Of a DNA stretch of 64,000 nt, positions 26,205-34,717 are shown one piece after another (the first letter of the stretch is position 1; every line of letters starts with the position of its first letter). The DNA comes from DASSNU01 sp035701265. GTDB taxonomy: Bacteria; Gemmatimonadota; Gemmatimonadetes; Gemmatimonadales; Gemmatimonadaceae. The position numbers and the translations under genes are program-made. Under the pieces are notes generated by a model. The model did not search any database. It was not told where the DNA came from and saw nothing but the letters and a program-made list of their open reading frames with translations. The stretch spans positions 1 through 64,000 of the forward strand of contig DASSNU010000016.1 of the NCBI GenBank assembly GCA_035701265.1. Direction: 5' to 3'.

Positions 26205-26990
26205 TCAGGCGTTGGCGATCGCCACGGCCGCCGCGGCGCCTACCAGCGTGGCCAGCGCGTTCACGCCGTCGTTGTCCAGCCAGCGGAAGCCGCCGCAGTG
26301 CACCGTTGCCTTCCCGCAGCCGTGCACCGTTCGCTCGGTCAGCGTGCCGCACCGCTCGCAGCGGCGCCGACCCTGTGCGAGCGCTCCGGCGAGCGAATCG
26401 GCCACGGCTCCCAAGAGCCCCCCGGCCACCGCCGCCATCCCCGCGCGGCCCCCCCACCCCAGCGCGATGGAGACGGCGCCGGTGAGCAGCGCGGCGGCCG
26501 CGGCGCCTCCCAACCCTGCCGCCGTCACCCCACCGGAGGTGCCGGCGCTCACCACGCGCCACGTGGCCAGGGAGCGCGGCTGCGCCGGAGAGAGGAGGCC
26601 GATCTCCGTTCCCCACGTGTCCGCGGCGGCGGCCGCCAGCGCGCCGGCAGCGGCTGCGTTCCACAGCGGCGATGGAGACGCCAGCCATCCGACCGCGGCC
26701 AGAGCGAACGCGCCCCCATTCGCCACCACCTGCGCCGCATCGCGCGGACCGCCCTTGGCCACGATCGCTCCCGTGCGTGAGCGCTTGCGCTCCGCGCCGA
26801 GCGCAGACACCGCGGCCGCCGGCAGGAAGAAAGCGAGGAGGAGCGCGGCCCAATCCCATCCGGCGGCTGCGGCGAGCGTACCGATCGGCAGGGCGGCCGC
26901 CGCGCCGCCGGGTGAGAGCGTCCCGCGCCGCACGGCGGCGGTGACGAGCACCGCGGCGAGCACCACGCCCACGCCGGCGCGCGCGATCAC
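26205..26990 (-). CDS. DUF92/TIGR00297 integral membrane protein (VTE6/TMEM19 family)
   Basis: 261 residues with about seven hydrophobic segments rich in Ala and Gly. Diagnostic features are KGGPRDAAQVVANGG, ADTWGTEIG, SAGTSGGVTAAG and the C-terminal RCERCGTLTE...GGFRWLDNDGVN segment. Plant VTE6 of this family phosphorylates phytyl-phosphate; bacterial members are mostly uncharacterised. GTG 26990 overlaps the upstream zinc-finger gene stop by four bases. Its place near a geranylgeranyl-reductase-type flavoprotein makes a role in prenyl alcohol recycling an attractive but unproven idea. Confidence 0.85.
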   Translation of the reverse strand: MIARAGVGVVLAAVLVTAAVRRGTLSPGGAAAALPIGTLAAAAGWDWAALLLAFFLPAAAVSALGAERKRSRTGAIVAKGGPRDAAQVVANGGAFALAAVGWLASPSPLWNAAAAGALAAAAADTWGTEIGLLSPAQPRSLATWRVVSAGTSGGVTAAGLGGAAAAALLTGAVSIALGWGGRAGMAAVAGGLLGAVADSLAGALAQGRRRCERCGTLTERTVHGCGKATVHCGGFRWLDNDGVNALATLVGAAAAVAIANA

Positions 26991-27271
26991 GTCTGCCAGC
27001 GCGCGGCCTCCTCCTCCAGCAAGGCGTCCAGCAGCCGACGGCGGAGCTCCGGCGGCGCCTTCTCGATCACGCACCGCTGCTCGAGAAAGCGCAGAAAGAC
27101 GCGCTCGTACTCGAATGCCGGATGGCAGCGCGCGCACACCTCAAGGTGGCGGCGGATCTGTTCATCCACCTCCGGTGTCAGCTCGCCATCCAGAAACTCG
27201 TACATGCGCTCCACCGCCTCTTCGCAACTGCACGGCAGGGCGGTGTCCTTCCCGCTGCTCTCCTGGCTCAT
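26987..27271 (-). CDS. Zinc-finger (zf-HC2/ZAS) anti-sigma-factor-like protein
   Basis: 94 residues with CSCEEAVERMYEFLDGEL and HLEVCARC, the HxxxCxxC zinc-binding motif of RsrA-type anti-sigma factors, plus a further Cys in EQRC. There is no membrane helix, so it would act as a soluble, possibly redox-sensitive switch. ATG 27271 is preferred over an open upstream extension. No sigma factor gene lies next to it, which is unusual. The DUF92 gene starts inside its stop. Confidence 0.8.
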   Translation of the reverse strand: MSQESSGKDTALPCSCEEAVERMYEFLDGELTPEVDEQIRRHLEVCARCHPAFEYERVFLRFLEQRCVIEKAPPELRRRLLDALLEEEAARWQT

Positions 27272-27499
27272 TCCCGATACGTTCCCTCGAGCGGACGTGA
27301 TCACGCCACGCAGCACGCTAACCTGCGCCACCCGGCGTGGCGCCCGCAACCCCACGTGCGGACTCACCGTCTGAACCGCTCGCGCACCGGGGATGTTCCC
27401 GCCGCGCGCGGCCCGCGTGCGTGCGAGCGGCGCGTCGCCTTGATGCGCGGTGGGGGCACGGTTAGGTTGGGCTCTGCCTCACTCCCTCCGCATCTCTTC

Positions 27500-28228
27500 A
27501 TGTCCACGACGGTCCACGCGCTCGTTCCGCTCAGCTTGCTCGACGCCGTCCGCCGCGTGGATTCCCCTCAGGATGAGCTCGACGCCGAGTTCGTTCCCGA
27601 GCTGCGCAACAAGCGGCTGGGGTTGAGCGATACCGTGTACGCGCAGATTCGCCGCTTCGATGCCGCCGCGCGCAAGGGACAGCGCGTGGACCACGACGAG
27701 GTGGCCGGGATCGCCAAGCTCATCGGCCGCCGGAGCGATGCGGAGTCGGTGTTCCGCGCCGCCGGCCGCCAGCTCGCGCGCAAGGTGTACGAGGAAACGG
27801 CGCCGCTCTCGCGCCAGCTCGTGGAAACGCTTCCCGGACTGCTCGCGCGCCCGCTCGCGCTGCGGCGCATACGCGCCATCGCCGCGCACTACCTTGATGG
27901 CACCATTCGCCGCGTGGGACCGTCCGTGCTGCTCGGCGTCACCAACCCCGTCACGCTGTGCACCGCCGCGCCGCCGGCGAGCGGCGAGTCGGCGGCCGGC
28001 CCGGACACGGAGCGGCGCCCCGCGTACAGCGTGGGCTGCGCCTTCTACGAAGCGTGTCTCCACGAGCTGCTGCGTCTCTACGCCGTGAGCGGCGGCACGG
28101 TGGATCACGTGCACTGTGCCGCGCGCGAGGAGGGGCTGTGCGAGTGGCGCGCCGAGTGGCGTCCGCTTCCGCGTGATGAAGCGACCGACGCCGACGAATC
28201 CTCACCCGCCGCACGGAAGGTGTCGTGA
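27500..28228 (+). CDS. Uncharacterised protein with V4R-like C-terminal domain
   Basis: 242 residues, soluble. The N-terminal two thirds are helical and Arg/Ala-rich without a motif I know. The C-terminal part (about 170-235) has YSVGCAFYEACLHELLRLY, then VDHVHCAAREEGLCEWRAEW. This spacing of a helix, CxA and a Gly-Leu-Cys-(aromatic) strand resembles the V4R ligand-binding domain. The final 20 residues are acidic. GTG of the next gene overlaps its stop. Function is unknown and the domain call is tentative. Confidence 0.5.
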   Translation: MSTTVHALVPLSLLDAVRRVDSPQDELDAEFVPELRNKRLGLSDTVYAQIRRFDAAARKGQRVDHDEVAGIAKLIGRRSDAESVFRAAGRQLARKVYEETAPLSRQLVETLPGLLARPLALRRIRAIAAHYLDGTIRRVGPSVLLGVTNPVTLCTAAPPASGESAAGPDTERRPAYSVGCAFYEACLHELLRLYAVSGGTVDHVHCAAREEGLCEWRAEWRPLPRDEATDADESSPAARKVS

Positions 28229-29403
28229 TCACACCGGACACGCTCCCCGAGCTGCAGCGCACGATCGCCGCCGCCGGCCTCGACGGCTGGCTTCTGTACG
28301 ACTTTCACGGCGCGAACGCGATCGCCAGCGCCATGCTCGGTCTGCGCGGCATGGTGACGCGCCGCGTGTTCGCGCTCGTGCCGCGCGAGGGAACGCCGGT
28401 GGCGATCACGCACGCCATCGAGCAGGGGCCGTGGCGCGACTGGCCCGCCGGGTGGGAGCGGCAGGTGTACAGCAGTTGGCGCTCGCTGGAAGCGGCGCTG
28501 CACCAACTGGTCGGGGGAAAGCGCGTCGCGATGGAGTACTCGCCCGGCGACGCGGTGCCGTATCTGGATCGCGTGCCGGCCGGCGTGCTCGAGATGGTGC
28601 GCGCGGCCGGCGCCGACGTGGTGTCGTCCGCCGATCTCGTCACGCGCTTCTACGCCGTGTGGACTGAGGCGGGGCTCGCCTCGCACCGCCGCGCGGCGGA
28701 GATCGTCGCGCGCGTGGCGCGCGAGGCCATGACGCTCGCGGGCGAGCGCAGCCGCACGGAGCAGCCGCTGGCCGAGCACGAGCTCCAACGGTGGATCGTG
28801 GAGCGGTTCACCGAGCACGGTCTCGAGACGGACCACGGTCCCATCGTGGCCGCGGGGGCGAATGGCGCGGACCCGCACTACGCGCCGTCCTCGTCTCGCC
28901 CGCGCCCGATCACGCGCGGGGACGTGCTGCTCATCGATCTCTGGGCACGCGAGCGCGGCGGCATCTTTGCCGACCAGACGTGGATGGGCGTGCTCGGGGA
29001 GCCGAACGAGCGGCAGACGGCGGTCTGGGAGGCCGTGCGCGACGCGCGCGACGCGGCGATCGCGCTCCTTCAGCGCCGCGCAGCGGCGCGCACTCCCACG
29101 CGCGGCGCCGAGGCGGATGACGCGGCGCGCAGCGTGATCACCGAGCGCGGCTTCGCGGCGTACTTCACGCATCGCACCGGGCATTCGATCGACGCGCGCG
29201 AGCTGCACGGCTCCGGTCCGCACCTCGACAACCTCGAGTCGCGCGAGGAACGCGTGCTCGTTCCGGGTGTGGGATTCTCCATCGAGCCGGGCGTCTACAT
29301 TCCCGGCGATGTCGGCATGCGGAGCGAGGTGAACGCGTATCTGGGTGATGGCGAGCTGGTGGTGACTCCCGCCGACTACCAGCGAGAGCTCATCCGCGTG
29401 TGA
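28225..29403 (+). CDS. M24 metallopeptidase (Xaa-Pro aminopeptidase-like)
   Basis: 392 residues with a creatinase-like N-terminal domain (1-150) and a pita-bread catalytic domain. Predicted dinuclear metal ligands are Asp in LLIDLWA, Asp in IFADQTW, His in THRTGHSID, Glu in FSIEPGVY and Glu in MRSEVNAY. It would remove N-terminal residues next to proline in the cytoplasm, since no signal peptide is seen. GTG 28225 overlaps the preceding stop (GTGA). Its stop in turn overlaps the next start. Confidence 0.88.
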   Translation: MITPDTLPELQRTIAAAGLDGWLLYDFHGANAIASAMLGLRGMVTRRVFALVPREGTPVAITHAIEQGPWRDWPAGWERQVYSSWRSLEAALHQLVGGKRVAMEYSPGDAVPYLDRVPAGVLEMVRAAGADVVSSADLVTRFYAVWTEAGLASHRRAAEIVARVAREAMTLAGERSRTEQPLAEHELQRWIVERFTEHGLETDHGPIVAAGANGADPHYAPSSSRPRPITRGDVLLIDLWARERGGIFADQTWMGVLGEPNERQTAVWEAVRDARDAAIALLQRRAAARTPTRGAEADDAARSVITERGFAAYFTHRTGHSIDARELHGSGPHLDNLESREERVLVPGVGFSIEPGVYIPGDVGMRSEVNAYLGDGELVVTPADYQRELIRV

Positions 29404-30287
29404 TGGGCGCCCCTCGCATGCCGCGCCCGGCGCGCGCACAGCCGGCCGGAGCGCACGCGGGGAGGATGGCAGGAAGGTGGTGCGTACGTGCGGGTCGGCG
29501 AGCGTGCACGATGCTGGCGCTCGTGGCGTGCGCCACGGCGACCGCGCTGTGGACGTCGGCGTGCACGCCGGGCGACGGCGTGGCGCAGCGGGACAGCGCC
29601 CGCACGGTGGGAGACACCGCCGCGCACGCGGCACCGCCGCCCTACGCCGTGACCGCACCGGCGCAGTGGGGGAGCGTGGCCGGCGTCGTCGCCGCCGACC
29701 GCGCGCTGGCGCAGGACACCACGGTGATTCCCATCGGTGCGGACAGCGACTGCGGCACCACGCTGCGCATTCCGCTCGTGGAAGTGCGCGGTGGACGACT
29801 GGCCGGCGCGGTGGTGTCGCTCGACGCGCGCGTGGGGAAGCCGCTCCCCGCGGCGCGGCGCTTCGAGCTGATGCACGCGCACTGCGCGATCGAGCCCCAC
29901 GTGCAGGGGGTGCTCGCCGGCGGCACGCTCAACGTGAAGAGCGACGATGCCGCGGTGGTGGAGATGCGCTTCGCGCACCCGGAGAGCGACAGCACACTTG
30001 CGATGGTGCGCCAGACGGATGCCGGACAGGTGGTGCCCGTCACCGGACTCTTCCGGCAAGCGGGAATCATCGAGGTGACGAGCGACACGCACCCGTGGAT
30101 GCGCGCGTGGATTCGCGTGTTCGATCAGCCGTACTTCGACGTGACCGACCGGCGCGGCGCGTTCCGCCTGGACTCCGTGCCGCCGGGCACGTACCAGCTC
30201 TCGGCGTGGCACGACCGGCTGGGGACGCACACGCAGACGGTGACCGTACGTCCCGGGGAAGAGACGCGGGTCACCGTCCAGTTCTGA
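29403..30287 (+). CDS. Putative lipoprotein with carboxypeptidase-regulatory-like domain
   Basis: About 294 residues. A basic N-terminus leads to MLALVACATATALWTSAC, with Cys at the end as probable lipidation site. The C-terminal 60 residues (VTDRRGAFRLDSVPPGTYQL, then GEETRVTVQF) match a carboxypeptidase regulatory-like beta-sandwich. The middle has His and Cys residues (LMHAHCAIEPH) reminiscent of cupredoxin-type folds, without a clear copper site. ATG 29403 overlaps the M24 stop (TGATG); ATG 29466, with GGGGAGG nearby, is an alternative that shortens the leader. Role unknown. Confidence 0.6.
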   Translation: MGAPRMPRPARAQPAGAHAGRMAGRWCVRAGRRACTMLALVACATATALWTSACTPGDGVAQRDSARTVGDTAAHAAPPPYAVTAPAQWGSVAGVVAADRALAQDTTVIPIGADSDCGTTLRIPLVEVRGGRLAGAVVSLDARVGKPLPAARRFELMHAHCAIEPHVQGVLAGGTLNVKSDDAAVVEMRFAHPESDSTLAMVRQTDAGQVVPVTGLFRQAGIIEVTSDTHPWMRAWIRVFDQPYFDVTDRRGAFRLDSVPPGTYQLSAWHDRLGTHTQTVTVRPGEETRVTVQF

Positions 30288-30301
30288 TTGGCGCGATGGA
30301 C

Positions 30302-30333
30302 GCGGCGTGGCGCCAGGAACGGCGCCACGCCGC
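30302..30333. terminator. Bidirectional hairpin between convergent genes
   Basis: A perfect 13-bp stem (30302-30314 with 30321-30333) and a six-base loop lie between the stops of the lipoprotein and the minor pilin operon. A further GCGAT/ATCGC pairing lies outside it. There is no U-tract on either side, so efficiency is uncertain. Confidence 0.6.
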
Positions 30334-30344
30334 ATCGCGGCCGG

Positions 30345-32243
30345 CTACGGGTTCGGGACGAGGCTCTTGTAGAGCTCAGCCACGTCGAAGCGCACCGGGT
30401 CGATCTCGTAGTAGCGGTTGTCCTCGAACCGCCCGGTGGTGGGGAAGTACGGCGGCGGCGTGGTGAGCACGCACCGGTCGTAGCTGTAGCGCTTGATGAA
30501 CCCCTGTCCGGAGAGCAGCCCCACCGGGCCGCGCGCCTCCTGGATGAGCCCGCCGGTGAGGTAGAGACAGCCGCGCCCCCACGTGGTGGTACCGCACTTC
30601 GCGCCGTTCGATGGGCCGCCGGTGTAGTTCTCCACGCGGAAGGACGTGTTCAGCGCCATGATGACGGCGTGGATGAACATGTCCGTGTTGTCGTCCATGC
30701 TGTGCCACGTGCCGGCGAACTGCGGCGTGTTGAGTCCGTTGTCCGCCACCACCGCGTCGTTGCCGGCGATAATGCCGAGCATGTCGCTGCATCGTCCCGA
30801 TGCGGGGTCGGTGGCGTAGCGCAGGTCGTCCACGAACACCACGTCGCCGGTGGCGTAGAGCGTGGTGCGTGCGCGCAGCACGCCGCTCACCGCGGTGGTG
30901 CCGTTGACGTAGATGACGCCCTTCACGCCCTTGTTGAGTCCGCGGTAGAGCGGGAAGAGGTACGACGCATCCCACCAGCGGCGCGAGGCGACGCGCGCAT
31001 CGATGTCTCCCGTCCACCGCACCCAGGCGCCGCGCGTCCCGGTGGCGGTGAACGTCGTGTCCTCGCCCCCCTTCTGCCAGTCGGCCGCGCTGTAGCCCGC
31101 CGCGCCGTTGCGCTCGACCGCCACCAGGTGCGGGTCGCCGCCGGGGAAGCAGCGGGCGTTCGTCTCCTTCATCACGGTCGCGAACGGCTGTTTGGCTTCC
31201 TTGGTCGCGGCGCTGGAGCTCATCCCGCCGTTCTTGAGCGCGTCGATGAACCACGTGTTCGCCGCGCTGTGCACCGACGACGGGTAGAACTTGAGCGGGC
31301 CGCCCGGCGTGTCCCGGTGCCAGTCGCCGCAGTTGTCCTCGGTCATGTCGCCGCGCAGCCAGGCGCTCTGCCCCGCGCGCGCCACGTAGACGCGCACGAA
31401 CCCCTCGTCCACGTCGGTGGAGTCGTTGGTGCCGTTGAGGTCGGTCGCCACGAACTCGAGCCGCATGCGCACCGTCGTCTCGTCTCCCGAGGTCGGCGCA
31501 TCGAAGGCGAGCTGCCCCGCCGCCGCGTACCCCGACAGGTTGGCGAGCGTGGTGTTCGTGGGGAGCGTGATCGGCTTCACCTTCTCCTGGAACCCCTTGG
31601 CGAAGGTGCCGAACGCCTTCCCTTGAATGGTGCCCGCCGTCCCCACGTCGTCGAAGAACTTGGCGCCGCTGTTGTCGATGTGGATGTCATCGTTGGACCA
31701 GACGGGGCCGAAGAGCGCGTCGCCGCCGCCGAACCAGATGGTGGCGCCGTTGTTCGTCTCGCGATTCGTCCAGTACGCGAACTTGGCGAAGCTCTCCTGC
31801 GAGAGCTCCAGGCGGCGGACGAAGCGCGAGCCGCTGGCGTCGCGCGCGTCGGCCACGATGCTGGCAAAGCGGCCGAACTGTCCGCTGGTGGAGCCGGTGG
31901 GCCCCACGTAGAGGTCCACCTTCACGCCGGGAATCGGATTGCCGTCCGCGCCGGCGATCGAGCCGCCGGCCATGAGCTTCACGAAGCCCGAGTCCGGCAG
32001 CGCGTCGGGATCGTTGGCGAGACGGCTCTTGGCCATCGCCAGCGCCGCCTCCGCCGCGTACTTGAAATCGCGCTCGCGCTGGAAGTACTTCGAGACCAGC
32101 GTGGTGTGCGTGGTGAGCACGATCGCCGACATGGCGAGCGCGCTCACCGCCATGGTGAGCACGAGCACGAGGAAGAGTGCAGAGCCTCGCCGCGCACCGG
32201 TGGCGCCGGCGTTCCGCTTCACATCACGAGTGGGGGGGAACAT
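30345..32243 (-). CDS. PilX-like pilus assembly protein, large
   Basis: 632 residues. The N-terminus GSALFLVLVLTMAVSALAMSAI with a basic lead is a PilX-type membrane helix, followed by a helix ending in KYAAEAALAMAKSRL. The rest is a long extracytoplasmic region rich in beta-type sequence, Gly, Asp and Asn, with several Cys. Classical PilX is about 200 residues, so most of this protein has no counterpart there; it may be a surface-exposed tip or adhesin-like element. ATG 32243 sits 8 bases after the PilW-like stop, as last gene of a four-gene operon. Confidence 0.7.
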   Translation of the reverse strand: MFPPTRDVKRNAGATGARRGSALFLVLVLTMAVSALAMSAIVLTTHTTLVSKYFQRERDFKYAAEAALAMAKSRLANDPDALPDSGFVKLMAGGSIAGADGNPIPGVKVDLYVGPTGSTSGQFGRFASIVADARDASGSRFVRRLELSQESFAKFAYWTNRETNNGATIWFGGGDALFGPVWSNDDIHIDNSGAKFFDDVGTAGTIQGKAFGTFAKGFQEKVKPITLPTNTTLANLSGYAAAGQLAFDAPTSGDETTVRMRLEFVATDLNGTNDSTDVDEGFVRVYVARAGQSAWLRGDMTEDNCGDWHRDTPGGPLKFYPSSVHSAANTWFIDALKNGGMSSSAATKEAKQPFATVMKETNARCFPGGDPHLVAVERNGAAGYSAADWQKGGEDTTFTATGTRGAWVRWTGDIDARVASRRWWDASYLFPLYRGLNKGVKGVIYVNGTTAVSGVLRARTTLYATGDVVFVDDLRYATDPASGRCSDMLGIIAGNDAVVADNGLNTPQFAGTWHSMDDNTDMFIHAVIMALNTSFRVENYTGGPSNGAKCGTTTWGRGCLYLTGGLIQEARGPVGLLSGQGFIKRYSYDRCVLTTPPPYFPTTGRFEDNRYYEIDPVRFDVAELYKSLVPNP

Positions 32244-32251
32244 GGGAGATC

Positions 32252-33418
32252 TCACGGAATGAGGATCGGACCCGCCGCGGACAGCGACGAGTTGGCGGGC
32301 GTGCAGTCCTGGGCTACGAGCCCGTACTCCCACTGCTCACCCGAAGTCACCGCGTTGTCGGTGTAGCTGTACGTGGCGAGCCCGGCCGCCACGCTGGCGA
32401 ACGGCTCGCCCCAGTCGGTCGCGCCGGCAGGGCGGCGGTAGAGCGCGTACCGCTCCACATCCTTCTCGCCGCCTACCTCGTCCACGCCCGCATCCCAGGT
32501 GAGCTCCACCTGCGACAGCGAGTCGACCGACGCCTTGAGCGTGCTCCCCACGGGCGGCTCGCCGCACGAGCTCTGATTCACGAGCCCGGCGTTGAGCAGC
32601 CGAATGCCGATGTCCACGCTGCGCGTGATGCGCCCGCGATCGGGATCGTCGTACGCCCCGTCCACGTGCAACTGCACCACGCGAATGCTGTCGGTGAGCG
32701 CGGAGCGCGCGGTGTCGTCGGGGGCGCCGTGGATGGCCGCCGAATGGAAGAGCGGCAGCTTGCTCGCCGGGATCTCGATGGCGCGCCCCAGCGAGTCGGT
32801 CTTGAAGTAGCGGAAGACGGGCACGCCCTTGGTGACGATGAGCCCGGTCGCGACCACGTTGGCCGGCCGGTCGTTCACGCGGCGGTAGAGCGCGTACTCG
32901 CCGTCGTGCCCCGGCGTGGAGTCGGGCGCCACCCAGAAGGAGATCGTCTCCGCCTTGCTCTGCACGCCGGCGGCGGCGAAGTACGTGGAGTCCGGATACT
33001 TCACCGTGCTGAGCGGCAGGATGATGCGCCGCGTGCGCGGCAGCACCGTGGTGGACAGCGAGTCGATGGCGTCGTCGTAGTACACCGCCTGCGGATCCAT
33101 CGGGTCGCGCGTGACGAGATCGGCGTTGAAGGTGATCGCGTCGCCGTCGGCCTGCACGATGAGCGGCTGCTTGGTCACGGTCCCCGCGCCGGCAATGCGC
33201 AGCTCGCGCTCCATCTCGTCGGCCGCGGCGCGCGCGTTGAGCATGGCGTCGGAGCGTCCCGCATGCGCGGCCACGCTGCGCGATTGCATGCGGAAGAAGG
33301 GAATGGCCAGCGAGCCGATGACCACGGTGAGCGACATCGCCACCAGCAGCTCGAGCAACGTGAACGCGCTGCGGCTGCGAAGGCGGCACGACGTCGAAAC
33401 GGATGCGCGTGCGGACAT
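32252..33418 (-). CDS. PilW-like prepilin with C-terminal fibronectin III-like domain
   Basis: 388 residues. The type III signal is SRSAFTLLELLVAMSLTVV, so the residue before the processing site is Ala rather than the usual Gly, while Glu5 of the mature protein is present. The mid region is a typical minor-pilin head. Residues about 290-380 (VDSLSQVELTWDA, YALYRRPAG, YSYTDNAV, WEYGLVAQD) look like a fibronectin type III module. Minor pilins prime pilus assembly and form the tip; an FN3 module could add binding ability. Eleven bases follow the PilV-like stop. Confidence 0.8.
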   Translation of the reverse strand: MSARASVSTSCRLRSRSAFTLLELLVAMSLTVVIGSLAIPFFRMQSRSVAAHAGRSDAMLNARAAADEMERELRIAGAGTVTKQPLIVQADGDAITFNADLVTRDPMDPQAVYYDDAIDSLSTTVLPRTRRIILPLSTVKYPDSTYFAAAGVQSKAETISFWVAPDSTPGHDGEYALYRRVNDRPANVVATGLIVTKGVPVFRYFKTDSLGRAIEIPASKLPLFHSAAIHGAPDDTARSALTDSIRVVQLHVDGAYDDPDRGRITRSVDIGIRLLNAGLVNQSSCGEPPVGSTLKASVDSLSQVELTWDAGVDEVGGEKDVERYALYRRPAGATDWGEPFASVAAGLATYSYTDNAVTSGEQWEYGLVAQDCTPANSSLSAAGPILIP

Positions 33419-33429
33419 GGAGGCGCTCC

Positions 33430-33882
33430 TCAGAAGCTGCTGATGACGGTGGTTTCCGACACGGGCGTCTCGAGCCCGGGGCCGGTGACCTCCACGGTCA
33501 CGATCTTGTAGTCGTCGAAGTCCGCCGCCGCGCCGCCCACGTGTTTGACCAGCGTGGTGCGCGAGAACTTCTCGTACCCGGTGACCGACGCTTCCTTGCC
33601 CGCAAAGTCATCGATGGCCGAGTAGCGCGACGCGCCCTTCACCTCTTCCAACCGTGCGGTGGCCAGGTCGCTGGCCGTCGAGCGCACGTGACTCTCCGTG
33701 ACCGCGTGTGCGTAGCGCACGGCAAAGACGCCCATCGCGGTGAGGACGCTCACCAGGAGCGTCATCGCCACCACGACCTCGATCAACGTGAAGGCGCGAC
33801 GCCGACGCGCGCGCCCGCGTGTGCGCTGGGACCCACGCGCGCGCGCCATCGCGTGGCGAGTCTCCAATCGGTCGTTCCGCAT
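33430..33882 (-). CDS. PilV-like prepilin
   Basis: 150 residues. The prepilin motif RRRRAFTLIEVVVAMTLL again has Ala before Phe instead of Gly; Glu5 is conserved. The head domain is short and carries one TVEVTGPGLE strand pair. The leader is long and very basic. ATG 33882 overlaps the FimT-like stop by one base (TGATG). It is a predicted inner-membrane minor pilin processed by the prepilin peptidase, whose gene is not in the window. Confidence 0.8.
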   Translation of the reverse strand: MRNDRLETRHAMARARGSQRTRGRARRRRAFTLIEVVVAMTLLVSVLTAMGVFAVRYAHAVTESHVRSTASDLATARLEEVKGASRYSAIDDFAGKEASVTGYEKFSRTTLVKHVGGAAADFDDYKIVTVEVTGPGLETPVSETTVISSF

Positions 33883-34526
33883 CAGGCACCTCCCTGCTTC
33901 CACGTGCCGCCGATCAGCCGGAACCACTCGGTCCGGCCGGTCGCCTGCACCACCGTGGCGCCACGAACGTCGTTCTCCTCATCGCGCGTGGAGGTCACGT
34001 AGACCTCCAGGTCGGAGCTGGCCGCTCCGCTGCGGCGGAAGACCACGCTCTCCATCCCGTCCACCAGGCGCAGGCGCGACCCGCTCACCGCGCCGCTCCC
34101 GCCAGCCGAGATGCGCACCGGCGGCTCGGCGAAGTGCGCCCCCTCTTCCAGCGGGCGCCAGATGGTCCGCTCGCCGGCATCCGCCACGTCGTTGTTGTTC
34201 GCGTCCTCCAGCATCCGCAGCCGCTGGTTCTCCTGATCGAAGCTGACCACCACGTCGTACTGCCGGGTGACGGCCAACCGCTGCGCGGTCTGCAGGGTGG
34301 ACGCGACCAGGCGCGCTGCCGCGTCCATCCGGTACTTCGTGACGTTGACGTGCGGCAGGGCCATGCCGGCCACGATCCCGATCAGCGTCAGCACCACCAG
34401 CATCTCGATCAGTGTGACCCCACCGCGTGCCGCTCGTCGCCAGATGCGGGACCGCACCACGGTACCGTCCCTCCGGCCGTGCTCGCGTGGAGCATCCACT
34501 GCGGCATTTCTTCGGTCACCAGCCAT
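33882..34526 (-). CDS. GspH/FimT-family pseudopilin
   Basis: 214 residues. The prepilin site is ARGGVTLIEMLVVLTLIGIV with the normal Gly and Glu5. The GspH/FimT head follows, with FDQENQRLRMLEDANNNDV and VFRRSGAASSDLEVYV segments. ATG 34526 has GGGAGA upstream and is the first gene of the minor pilin operon. Its promoter must lie in the 191-base AT-richer spacer shared with the divergent AraC-type regulator, which is a plausible controller. Confidence 0.82.
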   Translation of the reverse strand: MAGDRRNAAVDAPREHGRRDGTVVRSRIWRRAARGGVTLIEMLVVLTLIGIVAGMALPHVNVTKYRMDAAARLVASTLQTAQRLAVTRQYDVVVSFDQENQRLRMLEDANNNDVADAGERTIWRPLEEGAHFAEPPVRISAGGSGAVSGSRLRLVDGMESVVFRRSGAASSDLEVYVTSTRDEENDVRGATVVQATGRTEWFRLIGGTWKQGGA

Positions 34527-34648
34527 TACGTCTCCCTAGTGGGGTTGGGCCGTCCGACAGCGAGAAGACGTAAGCTGGTGTACGCGGTCACCTTTCCTAT
34601 CACGCCTGTGGCCAGCAATTGTCAGGTTGTGATGTTCTAATCTCCTGG

Positions 34649-34671
34649 AAGTGACGATTTCTCGGTCACTT
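34649..34671. promoter_or_regulatory. Inverted repeat, candidate operator
   Basis: Perfect 7-bp arms AAGTGAC (34649-34655) and GTCACTT (34665-34671) are separated by nine bases. The site lies in the divergent spacer, 47 bases before the AraC-type regulator start and 122 before the fimT start. The length and symmetry suit a dimeric regulator, and autoregulation by the adjacent gene is inferred. Confidence 0.45.
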
Positions 34672-34717
34672 TCGCCTGGCAGTACCCCCAGGGATCGCCG
34701 ATTTTAGGCGCGACCCC

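Noticed and set aside
21215..27271. Part of a photosynthesis gene cluster (GGR-type flavoprotein, V4R-like and DUF92 genes)
   Set aside because: No bch, puf, crt or acsF-type genes are present, and the V4R-like match is weak.
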